DNA of 40,788 bases from DAOUCP01 sp034432155 (GTDB taxonomy: Bacteria; Chloroflexota; Anaerolineae; Epilineales; Epilineaceae), in NCBI GenBank assembly GCA_034432155.1, contig DAOUCP010000044.1, positions 1-40,788 of the forward strand, given 5' to 3'. The translations under genes were made by a program, and so were the position numbers. Under the pieces are notes generated by a model. The model had not been told where the DNA came from and did no database searches. It worked only from the letters and a program-made list of their open reading frames with translations. Below, piece after piece: positions 15,408-22,727 of the stretch; positions within the stretch are counted from its first letter, which is position 1, and every line of letters begins with the position of its first letter.

Positions 15408-17797
15408 CTCCTCCCCCAGAAGCTCTCCGGTCGGCACGGAATCAAGACGGCAATCTTGTCATAGATGGGCGCCAGATCTTCCCCGTCGGGCGCGTGGTGG
15501 TAGCAACTCTCGTCACTGGCGACAGCCCGCAAGCAGGCGGCGTCGATCTTTTCGCCCAGGCCAATGGCATACACCAAGATGCCGTCCGCCTTCGCCGCTT
15601 CTGCTGCCGCCACGGCCATGGAACCGGGCACCGGATTGCTCATGCCGTCGGTCAGAAGGATGATCACGGGCTGGTTGTCAGGAATCCGCGCCGGACTCAT
15701 GAGCTGCTCGTGGGCTCGTTGCAGGCCGAGGTCAATGCGCGTGAACTCCTGGGCGCGGATGCGACCCAGCGCCCGCAGCACCGCGTCGCGGTCGCCGGTG
15801 AGCGGCTGCAGCACGTAGGCATCGACGTTAAAGCTGATGATGGTCGCCTGATCGGCCGGGAACGCTAGGTGGCGAACGAATTGCTCTGTGGCGTCGCGCG
15901 CCGCCTCCAGCTTGGAGCGACCGGCCCGCGTCGCCTGGGTCATGGTCAAGGAGGCGTCAATCACCAGCGCCACGTCGGCATGCAGCTGCTTGACCTGGCA
16001 TTCCTCGCGCAAGGCCACCGGCAGGTACACCGGCCGCAGGGGAGGGGGACGCGTCGGCGTCACCGTGGGCGGTTCGGTGGGCGTTGGCGGTGCTGTAGGG
16101 GTATCGGTCGGCGTCGGGGAGACCGCTGTGGGCGTTGGCGAGATCGCCGTCGGCGGCGGTTCCGTGGGCGTGGCGGTTACACCTTGCGGCTCGGTGGGCG
16201 TGGGGGTGGGCGTCGACGGTTCCGGAATGCAGAGCACCTCGACGTCACCCAGGCTGGCAATATCCCGGTTGTTGTAGAACGTCAGGTACCATTCGATGGT
16301 GCAATGCGCCTGCACGGCATTGCTGCCGCGTAGCAGGTATTCGTACGGGCGGTAGCTGCCGGGCCGGCCGATCGGCTCGAGACTGGTCTTGTTGCCGGAA
16401 GGGACGTCGTACCAGTAGATGCCTTCCCGGCCGACAATCAGATCACTGTGCGCGTCCACGACACCGTACGATGCCGCAGCCACGCCGTTGGCGCCCGGCA
16501 ACGCCGCCAGGCCGCCCATGGCGCTCTCCTCATGGCCCAGGGCATTCGTGTCGTCGAAATGCTCGGGATCAGTTTGGATGGAATAGCCACTGCTATCCGG
16601 AATGCCACGAAGAATATCCCCAAAACCCAATCCTTCTTCCGAGATCGACTGCGGCGGCGCTGGTGTCGGCGTCCGCACGACGCCATGGGCCGAGGTCACC
16701 GTCGGGCCGACCGTTTCGTCGGACTTGATCCACTGCAGTTCGATGTCCCAGAAGCGGTCGCGCAAGCCGATGACCAGCTGGCCGTTGGCTGTGAACGCCA
16801 GGTCCGTCAGCATGGGCTGCGGTTGGTGCCGCTCGGGTCGTTCCCACGGATTGGGCAGCGGCAAGGCATCCTGCCACGTCCGCCAGTCCGTCTTCACGCC
16901 TCCGGCATGCCGAAGGCGAATGCCGGGTCGCGCGTACGTCAATCCGAGGGACGCCACCTGGGTCATGTCGCTGCCGTCGGGCTCCGACCGGTAGATGTTG
17001 GCGACGAAGGTCGCGCCGCTGCCAAGCGAGTTCACAACACCGTGAAATAGCTTGCCATTGTGAAAGGCCAGCCCGAACGGCCTGGCGCTGTCCGCCCAGG
17101 GTTCGCCGACGGCGCCGTGATCGAAGCTGCCCACGATGGTGCCGCCCGAGAGTGCCACACGGTAGATCTTGCCGTCCGCCAGATTGGTGACAAACAGCTC
17201 GGTCTCGTCGGCGTTGATGTCCAAATCGCCAAGGGCGGTCCGCCCCACTTGACGGGCACCCGTACCGTCGAAGTCGCGCGTTCCATCGGGAAACGAGGAC
17301 CCGCGGCTCCGAGCACCGGCATTGGGGATCTGGGCGAACGCGGAGACGGAGCCTGTCTTGAGATCGACGCGGTAGATGGCGCCAGCGCCTTCCGGCCCGT
17401 AGGGCATCGCTCGCTTGTGGTAGGTGGCAGCGTAGATGGCCGGCTCGTGGCTACTGTATGCCAACCCCCACACCGTGCCGACCTGACGGTAGTTGGCGAG
17501 CACATAGTGGGGGCTGTCCTGCGACGTGTCCTGGAAGAGCATGATCGAGGGCGCATTCATGTCCGGCGCCCGGTTGCGGACCGACTGTGCCCGATAGGAC
17601 GCCACGACGTAGTACGGCTTGCCCTCCCGGCAGGCCTGCTGAAAGTCCGGCGCCTTCAGGCTGAGCCGTTCGGCAATGACAGCCATTCCGAACAGCGCTC
17701 CGGCGGCGACGAGGAGATGGAAGGCCACCGGTGCCTTGCCCGCCCTCCGTCGCAAGGGGGATGCTTGGTTTTGCCGGCTGAATCGCACGCTGCGCAT
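15404..17797 (-). CDS. Membrane-anchored propeller-like protein with Thr/Pro stalk and VWA domain
   Basis: 797 residues. A basic N-terminus (RRRAGK) precedes one hydrophobic segment at about 24-43 that serves as signal or anchor. Residues about 60-520 form a beta-rich region with propeller-like phrases (GDLDINADETELFVTNLADG, PFGLAFHNGKLF, LTDLAFTANGQLVIGLRD). A Thr/Pro stalk follows at about 535-590, then PVYLPVALREEC, then a VWA domain (about 608-790). The metal site is Asp614-Ala-Ser-Leu-Thr (consensus DxSxS, last Ser replaced by Thr) with a later LLTDG. The end is IPCRPESFWGRR. Start ATG 17797 has AAGGAGG at good spacing. Its stop overlaps the next start by four bases. VWA domains bind protein ligands through a divalent metal; this protein's ligand is unknown. 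Its C-terminal half is paralogous to that of the giant protein at 29461-36126. Confidence 0.85.
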   Translation of the reverse strand: MRSVRFSRQNQASPLRRRAGKAPVAFHLLVAAGALFGMAVIAERLSLKAPDFQQACREGKPYYVVASYRAQSVRNRAPDMNAPSIMLFQDTSQDSPHYVLANYRQVGTVWGLAYSSHEPAIYAATYHKRAMPYGPEGAGAIYRVDLKTGSVSAFAQIPNAGARSRGSSFPDGTRDFDGTGARQVGRTALGDLDINADETELFVTNLADGKIYRVALSGGTIVGSFDHGAVGEPWADSARPFGLAFHNGKLFHGVVNSLGSGATFVANIYRSEPDGSDMTQVASLGLTYARPGIRLRHAGGVKTDWRTWQDALPLPNPWERPERHQPQPMLTDLAFTANGQLVIGLRDRFWDIELQWIKSDETVGPTVTSAHGVVRTPTPAPPQSISEEGLGFGDILRGIPDSSGYSIQTDPEHFDDTNALGHEESAMGGLAALPGANGVAAASYGVVDAHSDLIVGREGIYWYDVPSGNKTSLEPIGRPGSYRPYEYLLRGSNAVQAHCTIEWYLTFYNNRDIASLGDVEVLCIPEPSTPTPTPTEPQGVTATPTEPPPTAISPTPTAVSPTPTDTPTAPPTPTEPPTVTPTRPPPLRPVYLPVALREECQVKQLHADVALVIDASLTMTQATRAGRSKLEAARDATEQFVRHLAFPADQATIISFNVDAYVLQPLTGDRDAVLRALGRIRAQEFTRIDLGLQRAHEQLMSPARIPDNQPVIILLTDGMSNPVPGSMAVAAAEAAKADGILVYAIGLGEKIDAACLRAVASDESCYHHAPDGEDLAPIYDKIAVLIPCRPESFWGRR

Positions 17798-17925
17798 GAC
17801 CGCCTCCTTGTGTCCCAGGCGCATCCGCGCCTGCCTCCTGTGGCCATGCGGCCTGCCGTACCGGCACCCTGCCGCGCTTCTTACCAGCACGCAGGCCGCC
17901 GACGGTGGCCTGCCGCACGAGTGGG

Positions 17926-17953
17926 AGTGTAGTACTGCTGCGCCCTGCGTCAA
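17926..17953 (-). promoter_or_regulatory. Promoter for the VWA-LVIVD operon
   Basis: Minus strand: TTGACG (17953-17948), 16-base spacer, TACACT (17931-17926), about 120 bases before the ATG at 17797. The -10 hexamer is identical to that of the structured RNA just upstream. Confidence 0.6.
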
Positions 17954-18047
17954 GCACGTCGGGGTTGTCAGGCAAGAGGCCGACGAGCGCAGCCACGGAG
18001 CAGGCTCGGTATCGCGCGGCCGGGGTCCTTGGTCCGTACCACTTCAC

Positions 18048-18088
18048 ACAAGAAAGAGCGGAGCACTATCTCGCGACAGGGCTCCGCT
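18048..18088 (-). terminator. Terminator of the candidate ncRNA
   Basis: Minus strand: AGCGGAGC (18088-18081), 16-base loop containing TCGCGA, GCTCCGCT (18064-18057), then CTTTCTTGT. It is an 8-bp perfect stem with a modest T-rich tail, one of the few hairpins here with any T-tract. Confidence 0.6.
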
Positions 18089-18445
18089 CGGTGCAGCTTC
18101 CAACAAAGGCCAGGTCCCGCTTCGTCGCCAGAGATTCTCGTTTCAAGCTACCACACAGGCCCGCCGTGGCATCGGCGGGGGCCACCGTTTTGACGGGTGG
18201 CGCTTGGTGGGCTCCTCCCTCGAGGAGAGAGGAACCTTCCGAGCTCCCGATGGCCACTGTCTCCCGGATCTCCTTTTGGGCTATCCGGACATCCTGGCCA
18301 TCTCGGAGAGCTCCCGAAAGAACTCCCATTCGACGGTCAAGACAACGGTGACCTCGGGGTCGCGTCTTCCGCGGCGGGCTTCCGACCCGAGGGCCAGAGG
18401 TGTTAGCTTGGTAACGATGTCCCCGTGACGCTGCGGAACCTGGCA
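18048..18445 (-). ncRNA. Candidate structured non-coding RNA, about 400 nt, class unknown
   Basis: A TTGACT-17-TACACT promoter and a hairpin terminator in the same orientation bracket about 398 bases that can fold almost throughout. Stems in plus coordinates: 18352-18362 with 18383-18392 (10 bp, one bulge); 18249-18256 with 18295-18302 (8 bp GATGGCCA), continued inward by 18258-18260 with 18289-18291 and 18264-18269 with 18283-18288; 18210-18236 (12 bp, three-base loop, with G-U pairs); 18181-18201 (6 bp); 18160-18166 with 18173-18179 (7 bp perfect); 18090-18099 with 18145-18152. Two short frames on the same strand (18281-18469 and 18066-18257) have no recognisable homology, and the first starts upstream of the predicted transcription start. 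I compared it by eye with RNase P, tmRNA, SRP RNA, 6S, T-box and cobalamin elements and found no diagnostic motif. It could be an independent RNA or a leader of the VWA operon, though that operon has its own promoter. Confidence 0.5.
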
Positions 18446-18451
18446 CCCGCC

Positions 18452-18480
18452 AGTGTACGAGATTCCCACGAGAAAGTCAA
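18452..18480 (-). promoter_or_regulatory. Promoter of the candidate ncRNA
   Basis: Minus strand: TTGACT (18480-18475), spacer of exactly 17, TACACT (18457-18452). Predicted start of transcription is near 18445. Confidence 0.6.
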
Positions 18481-18508
18481 GGCTTTCTCCTTAAGCTTCG
18501 GACGCAAC

Positions 18509-18582
18509 TTGTCCACAGGCCCGCTCGTCTACGGGCGCATGCACGCCACCACTCTGCACAGGCCATCCACAGGTTATCCCCC
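18509..18582 (+). other. Cluster of DnaA-box-like 9-mers
   Basis: TTGTCCACA (18509-18517), CCATCCACA (18563-18571) and TTATCCCCC (18574-18582) lie in one orientation within 75 bases. The first equals the DnaA box preferred in GC-rich actinobacteria. Too few boxes, and no dnaA, dnaN or gidA neighbour, to call an origin; regulation by DnaA or chance are the alternatives. Confidence 0.35.
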
Positions 18583-18881
18583 ATGTCGCGCCATGCCAAG
18601 GCGGCTCCTGGGCACAGGCCATACCCGTGCGGCGGGCGCGACGACGGACATGCTCGCCTGAGCTCCCGCGGCGTTCGCAGGCATGCCGTTCGCCTTGTGC
18701 CGTCCGCACTTCGCCCTGCGCGTTTCCCGGTCGCGTCTTGCCTTCCGCGCCACGGCTTGGCGCGCCTGGGCCTTCGCGCTGGGGCTTGCTCGCGAGAGCG
18801 TTATCGATGAACTTGCTCCCTTGTCGGTCGGGAAGTACCGTCCGCCTGTTCCACCGCTCGGCGCACCGGAGGAAGGGAAGC
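18583..18881. other. Gene-poor stretch before the PPC-repeat gene
   Basis: About 300 bases of GC-rich sequence. Frames are open on both strands but none has a convincing start, codon pattern or homology. I see no clear promoter here for the gene at 18882, whose Shine-Dalgarno site GGAGGAAGGG is at the very end. Confidence 0.4.
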
Positions 18882-20423
18882 ATGGGACCAGCCGGGGGAG
18901 CACACGCGTTGACACCCCAGCGGCGTGCCGGCATGGCCGCGGCCAGTCGGCCGGCCAGACGCATCCATCTCAGCCGCCATGTTGCCGTGGCGCTGCCTTC
19001 GCCGAGCCGGGGTTCCGGCAGCCAAAGGCGTGGGCCGCTGCTGGCCCGCGGCTGGCCCGCCCGTACGCTCGCCCTATGCCTGCTCCTTGGCACCTGGGGC
19101 ACCCTTGGCGGCCTGTCAGCCGCCGGCAAGCCTGTGGCCGTTGAAGTGCCGTCGACGACTCTGCCGCGGCAGCCGGCAGGAGACCTGGAGAACGATGATC
19201 TGGCGTCGGCGATCGCCATCCCCGGCCTTCCCTGGTTCTTTGCCGCCAGCACCATGGACGCCGGTCGCGAACCGCGGGAGCGTGCCCCCTCGTGCGCTCT
19301 CGAGGCCGACAAGAGCCTGTGGTTCCGTCTGACGCCGGCGCGAACGATGTCTCTGGAAGCGAGCACGCGCGGCTCGGACTACGACACCGTCCTGTCGGCG
19401 TGGATGGGCCCCAGCCATCCCTTGCGCGAGATTGCCTGCAACGACGACAGTCTCCCTGGGCTGCCAGAATCCACGCTGGCGCTGGCGGTCCGCCACGACA
19501 CCACCGTGTTCCTCAAGGTCGAGGCGGTTTCTGGTGGCGGTAACCTCATGCTCTCCCTGGCACCCCTGTTCGATCGTGAGCCGCCGGCGCACGACGATCT
19601 GGCAGACGCCTTGCCCATTGGCGTTCTGCCGTATGCCCACAGTGCCGACGTGCGCGGCGCCACCGAAGAGTCGGATCAGGCCGGCTCGGTATGCGCCGAG
19701 AGCTCCGGCGCCAGTGTCTGGTACCGCTACGTTGCGCGAGACAACAACCGCCTGCGGTTCGATACCAGCGGCAGTGGCTATGACACCGTCCTCGCCATCT
19801 GGGCAGGCGATCGCCATCCGCTCAGCGAGCTGGCATGCAACGATGACGTGGATCGCGCTGTCGGCGACACCTCGTCCGCACTGCAGCTGTTGGCTCGCGC
19901 CGGCGAGAGCTACCAGGTTCAGGTCGGTGTGGCGCGTGGAGCCGCGGGGACAATGAACTTACGTGTGGCGGGTCTGCCGCCAGGTCCCCCCGGCGACGAC
20001 TTGGCCGCCCCGGTGGCTCTGAACATCCCGGCCTACCTCGAGCTTGACACAACGTATGCGACCGTCGAGCCCGGGGAGATGCGAGCAGGGTGTGGCACCG
20101 ACGCGGGTCACAGCGTGTGGTTTGCCCTCCCACTGACCAGTGGCCGGCGGATCCGGCTGGAGACTCTGGGCTCGGACTACCCAACCATCCTCTCGCTGTG
20201 GCAGGGGAGCACCCTGCCTCTCCAGCCCATCGCCTGCCAGGCCTCGGACGGCACCACCGGTAGCGCCAGCCTCGAGGCAGCACTGGCTGGTGGGCAGGCC
20301 TATCGGCTCAAGGTGGAAGGTCAGGGGGACGCCTCTGGCCAGCTCGTCCTCCGTGCGACCTGGGTGGGCTCCACCCTCCACTTTCCGCTGCTCCCTGCCG
20401 GGCTCCTCGGGCCCTTCGAGTGA
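18882..20423 (+). CDS. Secreted protein with three PPC-like repeats
   Basis: 513 residues. A long basic N-terminus leads to a hydrophobic signal segment at about 60-82 (TLALCLLLGTWGTLGGLSAA). Three tandem domains of about 125 residues follow, each with the signature of bacterial pre-peptidase C-terminal (PPC) beta-sandwiches: an opening DDLA, a CxxxxxxSVWYR/SLWFR line, GSDYDTVLSxWxG or GSGYDTVLAIWAG, then IACNDD or LACNDD and a closing SYQVQV-type strand. The third repeat is diverged (IACQASDG instead of CNDD). Such domains are usually appended to secreted proteases or surface proteins; no protease is attached here. The last residues STLHFPLLPAG resemble the Leu-Pro tails of other exported proteins in the window. 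ATG 18882 is chosen for the strong GGAGGAAGGG before it; the frame is open upstream without signal. Confidence 0.8.
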   Translation: MGPAGGAHALTPQRRAGMAAASRPARRIHLSRHVAVALPSPSRGSGSQRRGPLLARGWPARTLALCLLLGTWGTLGGLSAAGKPVAVEVPSTTLPRQPAGDLENDDLASAIAIPGLPWFFAASTMDAGREPRERAPSCALEADKSLWFRLTPARTMSLEASTRGSDYDTVLSAWMGPSHPLREIACNDDSLPGLPESTLALAVRHDTTVFLKVEAVSGGGNLMLSLAPLFDREPPAHDDLADALPIGVLPYAHSADVRGATEESDQAGSVCAESSGASVWYRYVARDNNRLRFDTSGSGYDTVLAIWAGDRHPLSELACNDDVDRAVGDTSSALQLLARAGESYQVQVGVARGAAGTMNLRVAGLPPGPPGDDLAAPVALNIPAYLELDTTYATVEPGEMRAGCGTDAGHSVWFALPLTSGRRIRLETLGSDYPTILSLWQGSTLPLQPIACQASDGTTGSASLEAALAGGQAYRLKVEGQGDASGQLVLRATWVGSTLHFPLLPAGLLGPFE

Positions 20424-20550
20424 GCGGCGGACAGAAACGCGGAACCTTGGCCCGCCCGTTGCAAAGGTTATTAACCCCACTCAGCAAGACTACTTGAGAA
20501 AGGTGTTCCCCTTGGGATGAAGCGCCGCCCGCCCGATCGGACAAAGACGC

Positions 20551-20575
20551 GGGGCTGCCAAACGTAGGCAGCCCC
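20551..20575 (-). terminator. tmRNA terminator
   Basis: Minus strand: GGGGCTGCC, 7-base loop, GGCAGCCCC, then GCGTCTTTGT. The 9-bp perfect stem begins 4 bases beyond the mature tmRNA 3' end. Confidence 0.75.
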
Positions 20576-20578
20576 CAG

Positions 20579-20925
20579 TGGAGATGGCCGGAATCGAACC
20601 GGCGTCCGAAAAGTTCGCTACCGGATGTACTACAGGCTTAGTCGGGCTTGCCAGTGTTCTCGTGCGATCCCATCTCACCCGACCGAGCGGGGGACCGCGC
20701 CAGCCGATGGTCTTTCGCCTCGCTTATCGGCGTACGAGAGGCGGCATGCCGACTTCTGATGCTCATCCCGACACGCCGGCAGGATGCCGGGGAGCATCGC
20801 TGCCCTCTTAGGCAGCGAGTGCGAGCGGTTGCTCGGCAGTTGTGTGTTGGCCCTGTTTTGCGAGTTTGAGCCAAACTCGGCCTGCGATCCGGGAGCAGCC
20901 CTCCCCGTCGAGACCTGTCATCCCC
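20579..20925 (-). ncRNA. ssrA: Transfer-messenger RNA (tmRNA)
   Basis: 347 nt. The 5' end GGGGATGACAGG followed by TCTCGACGGG and the 3' end with T-arm GGTTCGATTCC and CATCTCCA form the alanine-tRNA-like acceptor (GGGGATG pairs with CATCTCC, one G-U). CCA is not encoded. The reading frame before the internal TAA gives a tag ending LALAA; counted back to GGC it is GQHTTAEQPLALAA, 14 residues with a Gly resume codon, though the exact resume site is inferred. Rescues stalled ribosomes together with SmpB, whose gene lies 130 bases upstream on the same strand. A -10 box (TATCAT) and a terminator show it can be transcribed alone. Confidence 0.95.
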
Positions 20926-20935
20926 TCACGCCCCA

Positions 20936-20941
20936 ATGATA
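20936..20941 (-). promoter_or_regulatory. -10 box for tmRNA
   Basis: TATCAT on the minus strand, ten bases before the mature tmRNA 5' end. The -35 region (TGCGTC at 17 bases) is poor. Confidence 0.4.
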
Positions 20942-21055
20942 GCACAGTCCGGACCAGAGACGCAGGTCGGGGGAGGAGAGCGGCCTTCGGCCGAAGAAGA
21001 CGGAAAAAGAGGCGAGGCCCGCGGTTGCCGTTCCCCGCAGCCCGAGCGGGGCCTC

Positions 21056-21505
21056 CTATCGGGCTCGCACCTCGCGCTCCAGCTCACGTTGCGTTTCGCG
21101 CTTGCGAATCGCCTCTCGCTTGTCGTACTGCTTCTTGCCGCGGGCCACGGCCAGCTCCACCTTGGCCCGACCATCCCGCAGGTAGAGTCGCAGCGGCACC
21201 AGGGTCACTCCCTTGGCGCGGACTTCGTGCGCCAGCTGCCGGATCTCGCGAGCATGCAAGAGCAGCTTGCGACGACGGGTCGGTTCGTGGTCGGCGTAGC
21301 CGGCCAGGGGGTAGCTGGCAATATGGGCCCCCACGAGCCAGGCTTCACCATGCTCGATCACGGCGTACGCCTCCTGCAGGCTCACCCGACCCGCGCGCAC
21401 GCTCTTGATTTCGCTGCCCGTCAGAACGAGGCCGGCCTCGAGGGTCGCCAAAATGTGAAACTCGTGGCGGGCTCGCCGATTGGTGGCGATGGTCTTCTCA
21501 GCCAC
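21056..21505 (-). CDS. smpB: SsrA-binding protein SmpB
   Basis: 149 residues, normal length. Binds the tRNA-like part of tmRNA and carries it to stalled ribosomes. Family marks: NRRARHEFHILATLEAGLVL at the start, GSEIKSVRAGRVSLQEAYAV, EAWLVGAHIASYP, RRRKLLLHAREI, GVTLVPLRLYLRDGRAKVEL and the basic tail GKKQYDKRE that enters the mRNA channel. The start is GTG 21505, overlapping the stop of the upstream S41-like gene by eight bases and lacking a clear Shine-Dalgarno site, so translation is probably coupled. ssrA follows on the same strand. Confidence 0.96.
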   Translation of the reverse strand: MAEKTIATNRRARHEFHILATLEAGLVLTGSEIKSVRAGRVSLQEAYAVIEHGEAWLVGAHIASYPLAGYADHEPTRRRKLLLHAREIRQLAHEVRAKGVTLVPLRLYLRDGRAKVELAVARGKKQYDKREAIRKRETQRELEREVRAR

Positions 21506-22727
21506 GCCTGGCGTCCGGGGATGCAGCGGTGGACCTGACGCCGAGCAAGTCCAGGGCGGCGTGGAGCTGACGGTCCCGACCGGCTGCCACGTCGGCGGCG
21601 GTAATCACCGACCGTCGATCGGGCGTCAAGCCTTGGCCATCGACGGTCTGACCACTGGGCGTCAGCCACTCGCCGACGGTGAGGCGGAGAGCCGAGCTGT
21701 CGGACAGGGTGTAGACTGCCTGGAGCCTTCCCTGTCCGAAGGTGTTGTCGCCCACCAGGCGCGCCCCGCGGCCGTCGCGTAGGGCGGCCGCAAGGATCTC
21801 CGCTTCGGCCACGGTACCGCGGTTCACGAGCACGACAAGCCGCTGGGGCAAGGAATAGGCCGGCCCGTTCGCTCGCACAGGGTGCTCCGTCAACGTGCCG
21901 TCTCGTGCCCGTTCCCGATAGAGGATGCCCGTGGCGAGCCGACTGGCAACGGCGTTCAGGACCACAGGGTCGCCGCCAGGATTGTCGCGCAGGTCGATGA
22001 CCATGGCGGATGGCAGGCCACCCAGCAGCTCCGGCAGGAGCCGGTCGACCGCCGGAACCAAGTCGCCATCGAACGCGCCAAGGCGCAGGTAGGCCACACC
22101 GCCTTCCAGGAGCTTGGCGACCGACGAGGGCGGTGCAGGCCGGAGCCGCTTGATCTTCACGACGACCGGTGCCGCCGAGCCTCGGCGGGCGGTGAGGACC
22201 AAGGCTGAGCCGGACGGCCCCTGCAATAGGTTGAGCACCGCCTGGCGATCGCGTCCTGCCATCGCTTCGGTGCCGGCGGCCAGCAAGACATCATGGGGGC
22301 GCAGGCCGGTAGCCGCAGCCGGTGAATCTGGCAGGACAGCCAGCACCAAAGCTCCCTGGGGCGTCGGCTCGACCCACACACCCAGGGCATCGGCAAAGAC
22401 CGGCCCCAGCTCGGTGCCTGGAGCGCCACGCTCGTCGGCGGGCAGAAAGGCGGCAAAAGGATCGTCCAAGGCGGCGATCAGGCCCCGGATGGCGCCGTGC
22501 GTGACTGCCTTGCTGGTGGGCTTCTGGCCGTAGAACTCGCGGTTGACGATCTCCCAGACGTCACGGAAGAGGTGGAAATTGGCCGGCGGCTCCACGTGCG
22601 GTGGGGCGGCAGTCCGTGCGGTGCTCCGCGGCCAGCCCAGGAACACGCCGGCAACCCAGGCGAGCGCCACGACCACCAGGCTGGTAGCCAGGGTGCGGCT
22701 CCGACGACCGTTCGGTCGGGGTCTCAC
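21498..22727 (-). CDS. Catalytically dead S41 (CtpA-like) peptidase paralogue
   Basis: 409 residues. Architecture of a C-terminal processing peptidase: signal/anchor at about 12-31, the N-terminal S41 segment with WEIVNREFYG and LIAALDDPFAAFL, a PDZ-like domain (about 110-195), and the S41 core with AYLRLGAFDG and AMVIDLRDNPGGDP. The catalytic positions are changed. Aligned to its neighbour and to E. coli Tsp, the nucleophile Ser is Ala307 (in VNRGTVAEAEI) and the base Lys is Gln332 (in TFGQGRLQ), while the structural Asp318 is kept. The fold is otherwise intact and uninterrupted, so this looks like a maintained pseudoenzyme, perhaps a substrate-binding or regulatory partner of the active paralogue. 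GTG 22727 overlaps the active gene's stop in a GTGA; smpB overlaps its end. Confidence 0.88.
   Translation of the reverse strand: MRPRPNGRRSRTLATSLVVVALAWVAGVFLGWPRSTARTAAPPHVEPPANFHLFRDVWEIVNREFYGQKPTSKAVTHGAIRGLIAALDDPFAAFLPADERGAPGTELGPVFADALGVWVEPTPQGALVLAVLPDSPAAATGLRPHDVLLAAGTEAMAGRDRQAVLNLLQGPSGSALVLTARRGSAAPVVVKIKRLRPAPPSSVAKLLEGGVAYLRLGAFDGDLVPAVDRLLPELLGGLPSAMVIDLRDNPGGDPVVLNAVASRLATGILYRERARDGTLTEHPVRANGPAYSLPQRLVVLVNRGTVAEAEILAAALRDGRGARLVGDNTFGQGRLQAVYTLSDSSALRLTVGEWLTPSGQTVDGQGLTPDRRSVITAADVAAGRDRQLHAALDLLGVRSTAASPDARRG

Noticed and set aside
18048..18445. T-box, cobalamin riboswitch, RNase P or 6S RNA
   Set aside because: The T-box core (GGTGGNACCGCG), B12-box, RNase P GAGGAAAGTCC and a long single 6S-type duplex were all looked for by eye and not found.
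18066..18469. Small protein genes inside the candidate ncRNA (62 and about 63 codons)
   Set aside because: No homology; the first begins upstream of the predicted transcription start and the second's stop falls in the terminator loop. Stem structure explains the region better, though coding is not excluded.
18509..18582. Chromosomal replication origin
   Set aside because: Only one exact box, no AT-rich unwinding element and no dnaA/dnaN/gyrase/rpmH context.
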